Shown: piece after piece, positions 15,961 to 24,016 of the stretch
Layout: the number at the start of each line of letters is the position of its first letter
How positions within the stretch are numbered: position 1 is the first letter of the stretch
Source of the DNA: Nitrospirota bacterium
Lineage (GTDB): Bacteria > Nitrospirota > Thermodesulfovibrionia > Thermodesulfovibrionales > JdFR-88
DNA length: 44,447 nucleotides
Direction of reading: 5' to 3'
Assembly: GCA_021825295.1 (NCBI GenBank)
Contig: JAKAHV010000027.1
Span: 1 to 44,447 of the forward strand
Notes under the pieces: generated by a model
What the model was told of the DNA's origin: nothing
Database searches by the model: none
The model's input: the letters and a program-made list of their open reading frames with translations, nothing else
Program-made: the position numbers and the translations under genes

Positions 15961-16818
15961 TTACTGGTACTGGGTGAGGATGTCCAGCGCCTTGACGGGA
16001 TTTATTGAGCCGTGCGTATCCTTGTCCACCACGACAACCGGGGCAAGGCCGCAGGCGCCCAGGCACCTGACGCTCTCCAGGGAGAATTGCTTGTCGGCCG
16101 TCACTTCCCCGATATCTATCTGCAGTTTGTCCCTGAGTTTATGGAGTATCTCCTCCGCGCGTTTTACGTAACAGGCGGTCCCCAGGCAGACCCTTATGTT
16201 GTGCTTGCCCTTGGGCTTCATGGTGAAAAAGGAGTAGAAGGAGACGACCCCGTGGACCTCGCTTACAGGCACGTTCAGTCCGTGCGCTATGTGCCGCTGG
16301 ACGGCGGGGGGCAGATAGCCCACCAGCTCCTGCGCCTGCTGCAGGACGGGTATGAGGGCCCCCGGCTTTCCCTTGTGAGCGTTTATGATTCCGGTGAGCT
16401 TGCCCGCCATCTCGGGGCCGAAATCCCCGGCCTCGGGGTGACTGGTTTTTTTCCGGAACTCGATGGCCTTCCCTGCGGTCTCCGCCAACAGCGCCGGCGA
16501 GAAGGGTTTCGGCAGGTAATCGACGATCTTTAGGGCCAGGGCCTCCTTTATGCTCTCCTGCGAGGGATAGCCGGTTATGAGCACCAGGCTTATGTCCGGG
16601 TCTTTTTCCCGCAGTTTTTTCATGAACTCTATCCCGTCCATTCCGGGCATCTTGATGTCCGTTATGACAACGTCGAAGCTGCCGTTTTGTCCGAGCATCT
16701 CGAGCGCCTTCGGCGCGGAGGACGAGGTGCTCACCTCATAACCCTCGGGCTTCAGTATCCTTTCGCAGCTCTTAAGGACGATCTCCTCGTCGTCCACAAC
16801 CAGTATCCTGCCCTTCAT
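15961..16818 (-). CDS. Fusion: response-regulator receiver plus NuoE-like [2Fe-2S] subunit
   Basis: 285 residues. Residues 1-120 are a complete receiver domain: acidic pair Asp9-Asp10, phospho-acceptor Asp54 in VITDIKMPG, Thr82 and Lys104 (LPKPF). Residues 135-285 are a complete NuoE/HndA subunit with the helical N-part (AQELVGYLPPAVQRHIA, VSFYSFF) and all four cluster ligands Cys211, Cys216, Cys252 and Cys256. A single continuous frame with no internal start makes this a true fusion. The join suggests that phosphorylation could control electron entry or assembly of the NuoEFG-like complex encoded downstream. The possible kinase partners are the ATPase proteins upstream in the operon. Confidence 0.92.
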   Translation of the reverse strand: MKGRILVVDDEEIVLKSCERILKPEGYEVSTSSSAPKALEMLGQNGSFDVVITDIKMPGMDGIEFMKKLREKDPDISLVLITGYPSQESIKEALALKIVDYLPKPFSPALLAETAGKAIEFRKKTSHPEAGDFGPEMAGKLTGIINAHKGKPGALIPVLQQAQELVGYLPPAVQRHIAHGLNVPVSEVHGVVSFYSFFTMKPKGKHNIRVCLGTACYVKRAEEILHKLRDKLQIDIGEVTADKQFSLESVRCLGACGLAPVVVVDKDTHGSINPVKALDILTQYQ

Positions 16819-16899
16819 CTCTGCCTCCTGTTCAAAGGATTTTTTAAAAACCTAATATCCCCCGCGGTCCGCGCCGGGGAAAAATCCTGCCGCGTTCAT

Positions 16900-17463
16900 T
16901 TATCCATCCGTCTTCCTCAGGGAAAGGGCCCTGCCGCCCGTGGACTCGTTGATTGAATCCCTTACCGGCACGAGCACCTGCGGGAGGTTCACGGGCACGT
17001 CCCCGAGGGACTCCTTAAGCGCATCGGTGTCAAAACCGTAGCGGAAATCTCCCTTTTCGTAGAAAAGCACGTAGCGTATCTCCGGGTGGCCGCATATCAG
17101 CGCCAGCATGGTGGAGCCGAGGTCGCCAAGGGGTTTCCGGTCTATGTGGCTCCGCTTGAAAGAGGCAAAGAGGGTAGTGCCCTCCCCCGGGCTGGAATCT
17201 ATGTGAAACTGCCCGTCGCATTCAAGGGCCGCCTGCTTCAAAAGAGGGATGCCGAGCCCGAACCTCTTTTTCGGGCTGGACGTGAAAAAGGGGTCTTCCA
17301 CCTTCCGGAGAATCTCCGCGCCGATGCCCGCCCCGTCGTCTTCCACGCTGATGGAATAAACGTCGCCCTCCAGGTCCTCCACGATCCTTATCACAATCTT
17401 TTTAGCCCCTGCATTTATCGAGTTCTCCGCGATGTCCAGTATGTGCAGCGATAAATCCTCCAT
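16900..17463 (-). CDS. Stand-alone histidine-kinase-type ATPase (HATPase_c)
   Basis: 187 residues. N-box LHILDIAENSINAGA (residues 6-20), G1 box SVEDDGAGIG, a KRFGLGIPLLKQAA G2 box and SSPGEGTTLFASF form a GHKL ATPase domain; no dimerisation or His-phosphoacceptor domain is present. The C-terminal 80 residues are not recognised. The same kind of ATPase, next to PHP and DRTGG genes, occurs in clusters with HydABC-type hydrogenases of anaerobes. It may be the catalytic half of a split kinase or a protein-binding switch. The gap of 81 bases to the REC-NuoE gene contains only a small palindrome. Confidence 0.85.
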   Translation of the reverse strand: MEDLSLHILDIAENSINAGAKKIVIRIVEDLEGDVYSISVEDDGAGIGAEILRKVEDPFFTSSPKKRFGLGIPLLKQAALECDGQFHIDSSPGEGTTLFASFKRSHIDRKPLGDLGSTMLALICGHPEIRYVLFYEKGDFRYGFDTDALKESLGDVPVNLPQVLVPVRDSINESTGGRALSLRKTDG

Positions 17464-17466
17464 TGA

Positions 17467-18201
17467 CTAATCGATGACCGCCTTCCTCCCCCCCTCTGCC
17501 CGGAGCGCCGAAGCTAGTTCCCGCAGGTTCGCCCCGTCCAGCAAAAACCTCGTCTTTTTTCCCCCGATGTCCTCAAGCCTGTGGGCGTCCGAGGAGCGGA
17601 CGGCCGCCAGGCCGGCCTCTTCCACATAGGGGGGCACGGGGCCCGAGACCTCAAGGGCGTCAAAGCGGACGCCGGCCGGGATGAAGCCAAGCTGGGATAT
17701 GACACTGAATGATTCCCGGTCCACGTGGCTGGCTATCGCGAGGCCCCCGAAGCCGTGAATGGCGTCCACAAGCCTGTTCAGGGGCATGTCTGTCGCCCCC
17801 GCAAGCAGCCTGCTGTTGAAGCCCAGCACCTCATCCTCCCCGTTTACCACCACCTGCTCTCCCCAGAAGACCGGGTCGTTTTCCATGCCCGGCAGGCCGG
17901 CATATACCCTTTCCTGCATCCCGAGGGCCGCCTGGAGGGTATCGAAGAGCGCAAGCACGTGCACCTCCTCGGCCGAGGCGATTTCCATCGCGGGCAGCAG
18001 GGCGATACCCATTTTGCCCGCCAGGCCGACCGCGGCATCGAGATTTTCGCAGGAGTTGTGGTCCGCAATGGCTATAATGTCCAGCTCCGCATCGAGCGCC
18101 CTTTGTATTATCCTTTTGGGGGTCATGTCCAGCTCCGCACAGGGGGAGAGGCAGCTATGGATGTGCAGGTCCGCCGTGAAGAATTTCCTTGTTTTCCCCA
18201 T
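17467..18201 (-). CDS. PHP-domain phosphoesterase
   Basis: About 244 residues. ADLHIHSCLSPCAELDMTPK, AIADHNSC, the Glu of PAMEIASAEEVHVLAL and a late SSDAHRLEDIG are the metal ligands of the PHP (TrpH-like) superfamily. These proteins hydrolyse phosphate esters such as nucleotides; the role in this operon is unknown. An upstream in-frame GTG at 18252 would overlap the DRTGG gene by 14 bases, but its GGAG lies directly against the codon, and family members begin near ATG 18201. PHP proteins recur with DRTGG and HATPase genes in diaphorase and hydrogenase clusters. Confidence 0.85.
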   Translation of the reverse strand: MGKTRKFFTADLHIHSCLSPCAELDMTPKRIIQRALDAELDIIAIADHNSCENLDAAVGLAGKMGIALLPAMEIASAEEVHVLALFDTLQAALGMQERVYAGLPGMENDPVFWGEQVVVNGEDEVLGFNSRLLAGATDMPLNRLVDAIHGFGGLAIASHVDRESFSVISQLGFIPAGVRFDALEVSGPVPPYVEEAGLAAVRSSDAHRLEDIGGKKTRFLLDGANLRELASALRAEGGRKAVID

Positions 18202-18238
18202 GCCTGGCCGGTTTCCGGGGCAGTTTCCGCGGCGCCCC

Positions 18239-18592
18239 TCAAGCCTCCGCACCTCCCATGCCCGCCAGGAACAGGTTATAGACGATCCCCGCCGTCTCGC
18301 AGGTCTGCAGCCGGGTGCTCATTATGACGATGCCCTCGCTCTCGGCCTTCTCAAGGGTCTCGGGGTCTATGTCCTTGTTGCCGGTCACGATTATCCCGGA
18401 GAGGCCCTTTATGGCCGCCACGGCCGCTATGTTCGGGTGGGTCTGCCTGGTGATCCAGAGGTTGCCCTCCCGGCCGTTTGCAAGCACGTCCGAGAGCATG
18501 TCGCTTGCGTAGCAGCCGGTTATCGTCGTGTCCGTGCGTCCGTTGTTCCTGAGGCTCAAGTCAAGCTTCCCTATAAGTTCGTGAATAGTCAT
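18239..18592 (-). CDS. DRTGG-domain protein
   Basis: 117 residues resembling the DRTGG regulatory domain: DTTITGCYASDMLSDVLANG, LWITRQTHPNIAAVAAIKG, GIIVTGNKDIDPET and a final IVIMSTRLQTCETAGIVYNL. DRTGG domains lie next to CBS or phosphotransacetylase domains and are thought to sense small ligands. It overlaps the upstream ATPase gene by four bases (ATGA), so the two are translationally coupled. Its ligand is unknown. Confidence 0.82.
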   Translation of the reverse strand: MTIHELIGKLDLSLRNNGRTDTTITGCYASDMLSDVLANGREGNLWITRQTHPNIAAVAAIKGLSGIIVTGNKDIDPETLEKAESEGIVIMSTRLQTCETAGIVYNLFLAGMGGAEA

Positions 18593-19029
18593 TTTTGCCC
18601 ATCCGCCATAAGATTTATAATGATTTCAAGCGTCGTCCCTTCGCCAGGCACGGAATCTATCTTCAGGCTGTCGGCGTTCTTCCTGATGTTCGGCAGGCCC
18701 ATGCCGCTGCCCCAGCCAAACTCCCTCGCCCAGTCCGGCGCGGTCGTATACCCTTCCTTCATTGCAAGCTCTATGTCCTCTATGCCCGGCCCCATGTCGG
18801 TCACCGTGATCCTGATCTCATCCGCCTCGATCCTGTAATTCAGGCTGCCCGCCACCGCGTGGATGATCACGTTTATCTCGGCCTCGAAGGCGCAGATGGC
18901 GGCGCGCCTGATGGTCTCGGCGGGCACCCCCATCTCGGCCAGCTGGGAGCGGATACACTTCGATCCGACCCCGGCATCGGAGAAATCCCCGCCCTTAAGC
19001 GGGAAATAGTTGCTTTTCTCAGCGCACAT
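18589..19029 (-). CDS. RsbW/SpoIIAB-like ATPase (anti-sigma-factor type)
   Basis: 146 residues. FEAEINVIIHAVAG (N box), ITVTDMGPGIEDIELAMKEG (G1), GWGSGMGLPNIRKNADSL (G2) and SVPGEGTTLEIIINL are those of the anti-sigma regulatory/serine-kinase branch of GHKL ATPases. Homologs bind or phosphorylate partner proteins. No sigma factor or STAS antagonist is nearby, so the partner is probably one of the operon's own signalling proteins. It is the second gene of the operon. Confidence 0.87.
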   Translation of the reverse strand: MCAEKSNYFPLKGGDFSDAGVGSKCIRSQLAEMGVPAETIRRAAICAFEAEINVIIHAVAGSLNYRIEADEIRITVTDMGPGIEDIELAMKEGYTTAPDWAREFGWGSGMGLPNIRKNADSLKIDSVPGEGTTLEIIINLMADGQK

Positions 19030-19044
19030 GCCTGTTTTAAAAAC

Positions 19045-19812
19045 CTACGCGGCCCGGGCCTGCGGCGTTATACGCAGCAGCCATACCAGCCAGTTTTCAG
19101 ACAGGCACTCCGAGACGAAACCGGCGAGGGTCTCGTTCACCCTGTCGTTTTTCTGCGTTATGGCGCCGCTCATGGGGGCCTTCAGCTCTATGATCCTGCC
19201 TTCGCCAAGCAGGACCCTGGCGAATGGCTGCCCGGATGTTATCGCCGGCTGCTCTATCATGTCTATGTAGAGCAGATGCCCGCCCAGGTACCAATGCCTC
19301 ACATCGAACCCTATCTCCCAGCCGCCCATCACCGGCCTTGCCCATGCGCCGTCCTTGTAGTAGATGGCCCGGTCGTCAAGCTCGGATGCCGGGGTTATGT
19401 ACTGCTTGAACTGGTCTATGAACGCCTTTCTGAGTATCCAGCCCCTCTTGTCGAAGACCTTTGCGGCGATATTGCGCATGAACTCCGGCGTAAAGGGTTT
19501 TTCCAGGAACTCAAAGGCCCCGAGCCTTATGGCCTCCTTGGCGTCTTCCAGCGTCGGATAGCCGGTAATCATGACAACGTCCGTCCCGGGCTGTATCGTC
19601 CGGGCCTCGCCCAATACCTCTATCCCATGCATGTCGGGCAGCCTTATGTCGGATATAAGCAGATCAAATTCCTCCGAGGAGAGTCTCTTCAGGGCGTCCG
19701 TCCCCTTTGCGGCCGTGGTCACCGAATAGCCCTCGGCGCCCAATATCCGCTTGCAGCTCAGCCCGATAACGGGGTCGTCGTCCACTACCAGTATCTTCCT
19801 CTTCTCCGCCAT
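19045..19812 (-). CDS. Fusion: response-regulator receiver plus GcvH-like (lipoyl-fold) domain
   Basis: 255 residues. Residues 1-120 form a full receiver (Asp11-Asp12, Asp55 in LLISDIRLPD, Thr83, Lys105). Residues about 150-250 follow the glycine-cleavage H-protein pattern: IGFDVRHWYLGGHLLYIDM, SGQPFARVLLGEG, ELKAPMSGAITQKNDRVNET and ENWLVWLL. At the place of the lipoylated Lys (ESVKA in GcvH) the sequence is GEGRII, so lipoylation at the standard site is unlikely. It is first in the operon, with an AGGAGG site before ATG 19812 and a sigma-54 promoter 35 bases upstream. The GcvH-like part could be a protein-docking module. Confidence 0.85.
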   Translation of the reverse strand: MAEKRKILVVDDDPVIGLSCKRILGAEGYSVTTAAKGTDALKRLSSEEFDLLISDIRLPDMHGIEVLGEARTIQPGTDVVMITGYPTLEDAKEAIRLGAFEFLEKPFTPEFMRNIAAKVFDKRGWILRKAFIDQFKQYITPASELDDRAIYYKDGAWARPVMGGWEIGFDVRHWYLGGHLLYIDMIEQPAITSGQPFARVLLGEGRIIELKAPMSGAITQKNDRVNETLAGFVSECLSENWLVWLLRITPQARAA

Positions 19813-19844
19813 GCGTACCTCCTATGGGAAAGCAACCAGAGAAA

Positions 19845-19860
19845 AGCAATATTCATGCCA
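19845..19860 (-). promoter_or_regulatory. Sigma-54 promoter of the nine-gene signalling/NuoEFG-like operon
   Basis: On the minus strand TGGCATGAATATTGCT is a full match to the -24/-12 consensus with GG-N10-GC. Transcription would begin near 19834, leaving a 22-base leader with an AGGAGG ribosome site. No copy of the ATTGCAAAAT palindrome is seen upstream, so a different activator may act here. The stretch 19861-20194 has no recognisable gene. Confidence 0.78.
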
Positions 19861-20194
19861 TACCATAACTACTTATTATAAAAGAAATCGGGATGTGAAG
19901 GGGATGTATGAAACCGGGGCCAGGGTGTACATTTTTTTTATACAGTGGGAGCCGCCTCAGGGACAAAAAGCGCATACAGTTTATATTTTAGGGCGGTCCT
20001 GTAGAGGAATTATGAATGCCCGTTCAGGAAACCTCCGGAATCAGCCGCGCCGTCCAACCGGGACTGCGTCAGGTTTATGGGGCTGGCGTCTGCCTGTTCC
20101 TGGAGAGAAGCGAAGAGCGGACGGACACGAAGTGTTGCATCCTAAAGGTTTTTCGCCATTCGCTCTTGAAGACGGCCTAAACAGAGCCATCCGC

Positions 20195-20245
20195 TTAGGC
20201 CCGGAACCGCGCGCTGAACGGAAGGAGCGGGCAGATGCCCCGCTT
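20195..20245 (+). repeat. Dispersed repeat family R3, copy C
   Basis: TTAGGCCCGGAACCGCGCGC, then GAACGGAAGGAGCGGGCAG and ATGCCCCGCTT. GCGGGCAGATGCCCCGC can form a small hairpin. The longest match is with the reverse-orientation copy at 24491-24542, where the shared text continues to a GGCGCAGGCC at the end. It lies 107 bases before trpB2. Confidence 0.6.
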
Positions 20246-20351
20246 TGCCCCAAATCTGGCGCAGGCCTCGTCCAATTTTCCGGACAGGATTGAAAATTAT
20301 CCCCTGAAAAGCGGAAAATAAAGCTCAAGATCAATAAGAAGGAGAGCCCGA

Positions 20352-21707
20352 ATGCAAAGGAAAATCCTGCTTGATGAAAAAGATATCCCAAGGAGCTGGT
20401 ACAACATAGCGGCCGATATGCCGCACCTTCCGGCGCCGCCTTTGCATCCGGCCACTCTGAAGCCGGTCGGCCCGGATGACCTGAGCCCCATCTTCCCCAT
20501 GAGCCTCATAGAGCAGGAGATGTCGGCTGAGCGATGGATCGCCATACCGGAGGAGGTGCTTGAGATTTATTCCCTGTGGAGGCCCACGCCGCTTTTCAGG
20601 GCTTATTCGCTTGAGAAGGCGCTGGGCACGCCCGCAAGGATTTATTACAAATATGAAGGGGTAAGCCCCGCGGGAAGCCATAAACCCAATACGGCCGTGC
20701 CCCAGGCGTATTACAACAGGAAGGCCGGCGTAAAGAGGCTCGCCACCGAGACCGGGGCCGGGCAATGGGGCTCCGCCCTGGCGTTCGCCGGCAGGCTTAT
20801 GGGGCTTGATGTGACCGTGTACATGGTGAAGGTGAGCTACGAGCAGAAGCCCTACAGGAAAATGGCGATGCAGACCTGGGGAGCGGGCATCCATCCAAGC
20901 CCTTCCGCCAGGACTGAAGCCGGGAAGAAGGTCCTGGCGGCGGACCCGGAAAGTCCGGGCAGCCTGGGGATAGCCATTTCCGAGGCGGTCGAGGACGCGG
21001 CCACCCATCCCGATACCAATTACGCCCTTGGCTCCGTCCTCAACCATGTCCTTCTTCACCAGAGCGTGATAGGGCTGGAGGCAAAAAAACAGATGGAGAT
21101 TGCGGGGGACTATCCGGATGTGATATTGGCCGCCTGCGGGGGCGGCAGCAATCTGGGCGGAATAGCCTTCCCCTTTCTGCAGGACAGGATAAAGGGCAGG
21201 GACCTGCGCGTTGTGGCCGTGGAGCCCACGTCATGCCCGACGCTCACGCGGGGGGAATTCAGGTACGATTTCGGGGACACCGCCGGGCTTACGCCCTATC
21301 TGATGATGTATACCCTGGGGCATGATTTCGTGCCGCCCGGCATACATGCGGGCGGCCTCCGCTATCATGCCGACTCGCCCCTTGTCTGCCAGTTGTACCA
21401 TGACGGGCTGATCGAGGCGAAGGCCTGCGGACAGACCTCGGTATTCGAAGCGGGCCTGCTCTTCGCCAGGACGGAGGGGATCATCCCCGCGCCCGAATCC
21501 GCCCATGCCATAAGGGGCGCCATCGACGAGGCATTGGCCGCCAGGGAGGAGAAAAAGGAAACGGTCATCCTTTTCAACCTCAGCGGACACGGAAACTTCG
21601 ACATGGCGGCATACGATGTCTATCTGTCCGGGAAGCTGGTGGACTACGAGTATCCGTCGGAGCTTATAAGGGAAGCGCTCTCGAAACTGCCCAGAATAGG
21701 CGGCTGA
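20352..21707 (+). CDS. trpB: TrpB2-type tryptophan synthase beta chain-like PLP enzyme
   Basis: 451 residues, longer than the classical beta chain (about 400) and typical of the TrpB2 group. Landmarks: [16 protein letters not shown], the PLP Lys111 in [23 protein letters not shown], the phosphate loop CGGGSNLGG and a late [11 protein letters not shown]. TrpB condenses indole with serine to tryptophan; TrpB2 often acts as a salvage or stand-alone enzyme. No trpA is adjacent, which supports that. GAAGGAG sits eight bases before ATG 20352. Confidence 0.92.
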   Translation: MQRKILLDEKDIPRSWYNIAADMPHLPAPPLHPATLKPVGPDDLSPIFPMSLIEQEMSAERWIAIPEEVLEIYSLWRPTPLFRAYSLEKALGTPARIYYKYEGVSPAGSHKPNTAVPQAYYNRKAGVKRLATETGAGQWGSALAFAGRLMGLDVTVYMVKVSYEQKPYRKMAMQTWGAGIHPSPSARTEAGKKVLAADPESPGSLGIAISEAVEDAATHPDTNYALGSVLNHVLLHQSVIGLEAKKQMEIAGDYPDVILAACGGGSNLGGIAFPFLQDRIKGRDLRVVAVEPTSCPTLTRGEFRYDFGDTAGLTPYLMMYTLGHDFVPPGIHAGGLRYHADSPLVCQLYHDGLIEAKACGQTSVFEAGLLFARTEGIIPAPESAHAIRGAIDEALAAREEKKETVILFNLSGHGNFDMAAYDVYLSGKLVDYEYPSELIREALSKLPRIGG

Positions 21708-21830
21708 TTTTTATCCGGCTGGCGGCGCTGCCGGAGCCCCGCCATCAGAAAACACATTTCCCCGGGTTATTCCGCGGACCGGCTGATGGTATACTTTTAA
21801 GCAAAAAGGCATCTCTCCGGAGCTTGCCCA

Positions 21831-22874
21831 TTGAACATGCAGACAGGGATAAAAACCGGGAAATTCCGGCGGACAATCAGGAAGTACAGGATGATACTGA
21901 TTGTCGCCGTTACATTGTTCATCACATTCCTTCATTACTCCACCATCCCGCGCATCTATTCGCTGCATGCCATTTACAAGGAATTCTATTATATCCCGAT
22001 TTTTCTCGGGGCCCTCGTATGGGGCCTGAGGGGCGCGGGCTTCATCTACCTTATGGTCCTGATCTTCGACGTCCCCTTTATCGCCTTTGGCTGGTCCGGC
22101 AAATTCCTGCCCGAGGTGGTAAGGCTGCTTCATCTCATACTGCAGGGGTTTTTTGCCCTGCTGGCCGGCTTTATTTCGGAGCGTGAGAAAAAGGCAAGGG
22201 AGCGGGCGGAGCGGGCCAGATACCTCGCAAACATCGGCCTGGTGTCGACGGCCATCGTGCACGACCTGAAAAATCCCCTCATCACCATCCTCGGGTTTGC
22301 CAGGCGCCTCCAGGAAGGCAAGGGGGATGCCGATGCGGCGCTGAAGGAGATAGCCGGTTCCGCCCAGGACATGCAGAAGATAGTGAACGACGTGCTTGAT
22401 TTCTCCAAACCCGTCCAACTGGAGCTGAAAAAGGAGGATATCAGGAAGATCATTACGCGCGCATGCGACTTTTGCAGGGTGAAGGCGGAGGCCGAGGCGG
22501 TGGAATTGCTTTTGGAGCTTCCCGAGGCCCCGTTATATGCCGGCATGGACGGCTTCCATATGGAGAGGGCCCTTGTGAATATCATAAGCAATTCGATTGA
22601 GGCCTCGAAGGCGGGACAAAGGATTACCGTCGGCGCGGCGGCGCGCAGACATCATCTTGTCATCAGGATCAGGGATGAAGGCTCCGGCATGGACCCGGAG
22701 ACCCTCAAAAATATCTTCGTCCCCTTCTATACAAGAAAGAAAGGCGGCACCGGGCTTGGCATGCCCATAGCCCAAAAGGTCATAGAGGGACACCGCGGCA
22801 GCATCGAGATAAGCAGCAGCCCCGGCGCGGGCACGGATATAAAAATCGAATTGCCTTACAAACCAGAACGATAG
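21831..22874 (+). CDS. Membrane sensor histidine kinase
   Basis: 347 residues. About four membrane helices fill residues 20-115, without a large periplasmic domain. HisKA follows with phosphoacceptor His144 in TAIVHDLKNPLITILGFARR, then HATPase_c with N box NIISNSIEASKAG, G1 IRDEGSGMD and G2 KKGGTGLGMPIAQKVI. The short-loop membrane sensor suggests detection within or at the membrane. No response regulator is adjacent, so it is an orphan. The TTG start at 21831 has a GGAG eight bases upstream; ATG 21837 is the alternative. Confidence 0.9.
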   Translation: MNMQTGIKTGKFRRTIRKYRMILIVAVTLFITFLHYSTIPRIYSLHAIYKEFYYIPIFLGALVWGLRGAGFIYLMVLIFDVPFIAFGWSGKFLPEVVRLLHLILQGFFALLAGFISEREKKARERAERARYLANIGLVSTAIVHDLKNPLITILGFARRLQEGKGDADAALKEIAGSAQDMQKIVNDVLDFSKPVQLELKKEDIRKIITRACDFCRVKAEAEAVELLLELPEAPLYAGMDGFHMERALVNIISNSIEASKAGQRITVGAAARRHHLVIRIRDEGSGMDPETLKNIFVPFYTRKKGGTGLGMPIAQKVIEGHRGSIEISSSPGAGTDIKIELPYKPER

Positions 22875-23010
22875 CCCCCTCCGGAGGGCGCGCCCGAATT
22901 TTTCATCGGGGCTTCAATCTGTCGGTTTTTTTTACGATCAGACGAATTTTTTAACATTTTTTATTGCGGCATAATTGTCATTTTTTATTTATTTACAAAT
23001 AGTTGCCCTC

Positions 23011-23026
23011 AGGCATGTTTATTGCG
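23011..23026 (+). promoter_or_regulatory. Probable sigma-54 promoter of the PEP-CTERM gene
   Basis: AGGCATGTTTATTGCG keeps GG-N10-GC and TTGC, differing from consensus at the outermost bases. Transcription would start near 23037, 43 bases before the start codon. PEP-CTERM genes are known targets of the PrsK/PrsR sigma-54 system in other bacteria. Confidence 0.6.
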
Positions 23027-23079
23027 AAATCGATTGGAAGAGAAGGAATTTATCAAAAAAGGAAGGGAGGTGAAAAGAA

Positions 23080-23901
23080 ATGAAAAAGACATATCTTTTC
23101 CTGTTTGCATGTCTGGTCAGCATCGTGCTGGCCGCACCGGTCTTCGCTAGTCCGATCGTGCCTGGGTTCAATTCAAGCACGCTGGCCGCCAATGACGACG
23201 GATCAAGCAGCAATGTCGCCCTCGGGTTCAACTTCAACTTCTTCGGCACCACCTACAGCGATGTCTACGTCAACAATAACGGCAACGTCACTTTCGGGAG
23301 AGACATGAACACTTACACGCCCTTCGGACTGACGACAAACACGTCGATCCCGATCATCGCGCCGTTTTTTGCGGATGTGGACACCCGCGGCCAAGGCAGC
23401 GGCATAGTCAGCTACGGCACGGGCACCTTCGGCGGCCATAACGCCTTTGGCGTGAACTGGCCTAATGTCGGCTATTATTTCGAGGGGACCGACAAGCTGG
23501 ACAACTTCCAGATGGTGCTGGTGGACCGCTCCGATATAGCCGCCGGCGACGCGGACATCTATTTCAACTACGGCTCCATGCAGTGGGAGACCGGTGACGC
23601 CAGCGGCGGCACCGACGGACTGGGCGGACAATCCGCGCATGTCGGCTACAGCGCCGGCACCGGCGTTGCCGGGAGTTATTACGAGCTGCCGGGTTCCGGC
23701 GTGCCGGGCTCTTTCATCGACGGGGGGCCTTATGCGCTTGACACCGCAACGAACGACGGGACCCCGGGCCAGTATATCTTCAATGTCCGCAACGGAGTAG
23801 TGACTCGGCCCGTTCCCGAGCCTTCCTCTTTCCTGCTGCTTGGGTTAGGCTTGGCCGGACTGGTTGCCGTGAGGTTCGTGAAAAGAAGCATTACCGCTTA
23901 A
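23080..23901 (+). CDS. Secreted PEP-CTERM protein with nidogen-like domain
   Basis: 273 residues. A signal peptide (LFLFACLVSIVLAAPVFA) is followed by an extracellular region with FNFNFFGTTYSDVYVNNNGN, IIAPFFADVDTRG, HNAFGVNWPNVGYY and FQMVLVDRSDI, which is the NIDO (nidogen) domain pattern. The C-terminus is a complete sorting signal: VPEPSS, a hydrophobic helix LLLGLGLAGLVAV and the basic tail RFVKRS. Such proteins are exported, cut by exosortase and attached to the surface or exopolysaccharide matrix. GGGAGGTG before the ATG marks the start. No exosortase gene lies in the window. Confidence 0.92.
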   Translation: MKKTYLFLFACLVSIVLAAPVFASPIVPGFNSSTLAANDDGSSSNVALGFNFNFFGTTYSDVYVNNNGNVTFGRDMNTYTPFGLTTNTSIPIIAPFFADVDTRGQGSGIVSYGTGTFGGHNAFGVNWPNVGYYFEGTDKLDNFQMVLVDRSDIAAGDADIYFNYGSMQWETGDASGGTDGLGGQSAHVGYSAGTGVAGSYYELPGSGVPGSFIDGGPYALDTATNDGTPGQYIFNVRNGVVTRPVPEPSSFLLLGLGLAGLVAVRFVKRSITA

Positions 23902-23931
23902 AGCACAAAAAGCAGGGCTTTAATAAACGGG

Positions 23932-23959
23932 GGGGCGAAACGCGTTTCGCCCCTTTTTT
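23932..23959 (+). terminator. Intrinsic terminator after the PEP-CTERM gene
   Basis: GGGGCGAAA pairs with TTTCGCCCC around CGCG in a near-perfect palindrome, directly followed by TTTTTT. Confidence 0.92.
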
Positions 23960-24016
23960 ATCTGCTCCGCAATCATTGCCGACCCGCCTCCGGAACGAAT
24001 ATTTTATACTTAGGGG

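Noticed and set aside
20041-20351. Riboswitch upstream of trpB2
   Set aside because: The structured stretch belongs to a repeat family also found near unrelated genes and at gene ends, and no known aptamer motif was recognised.
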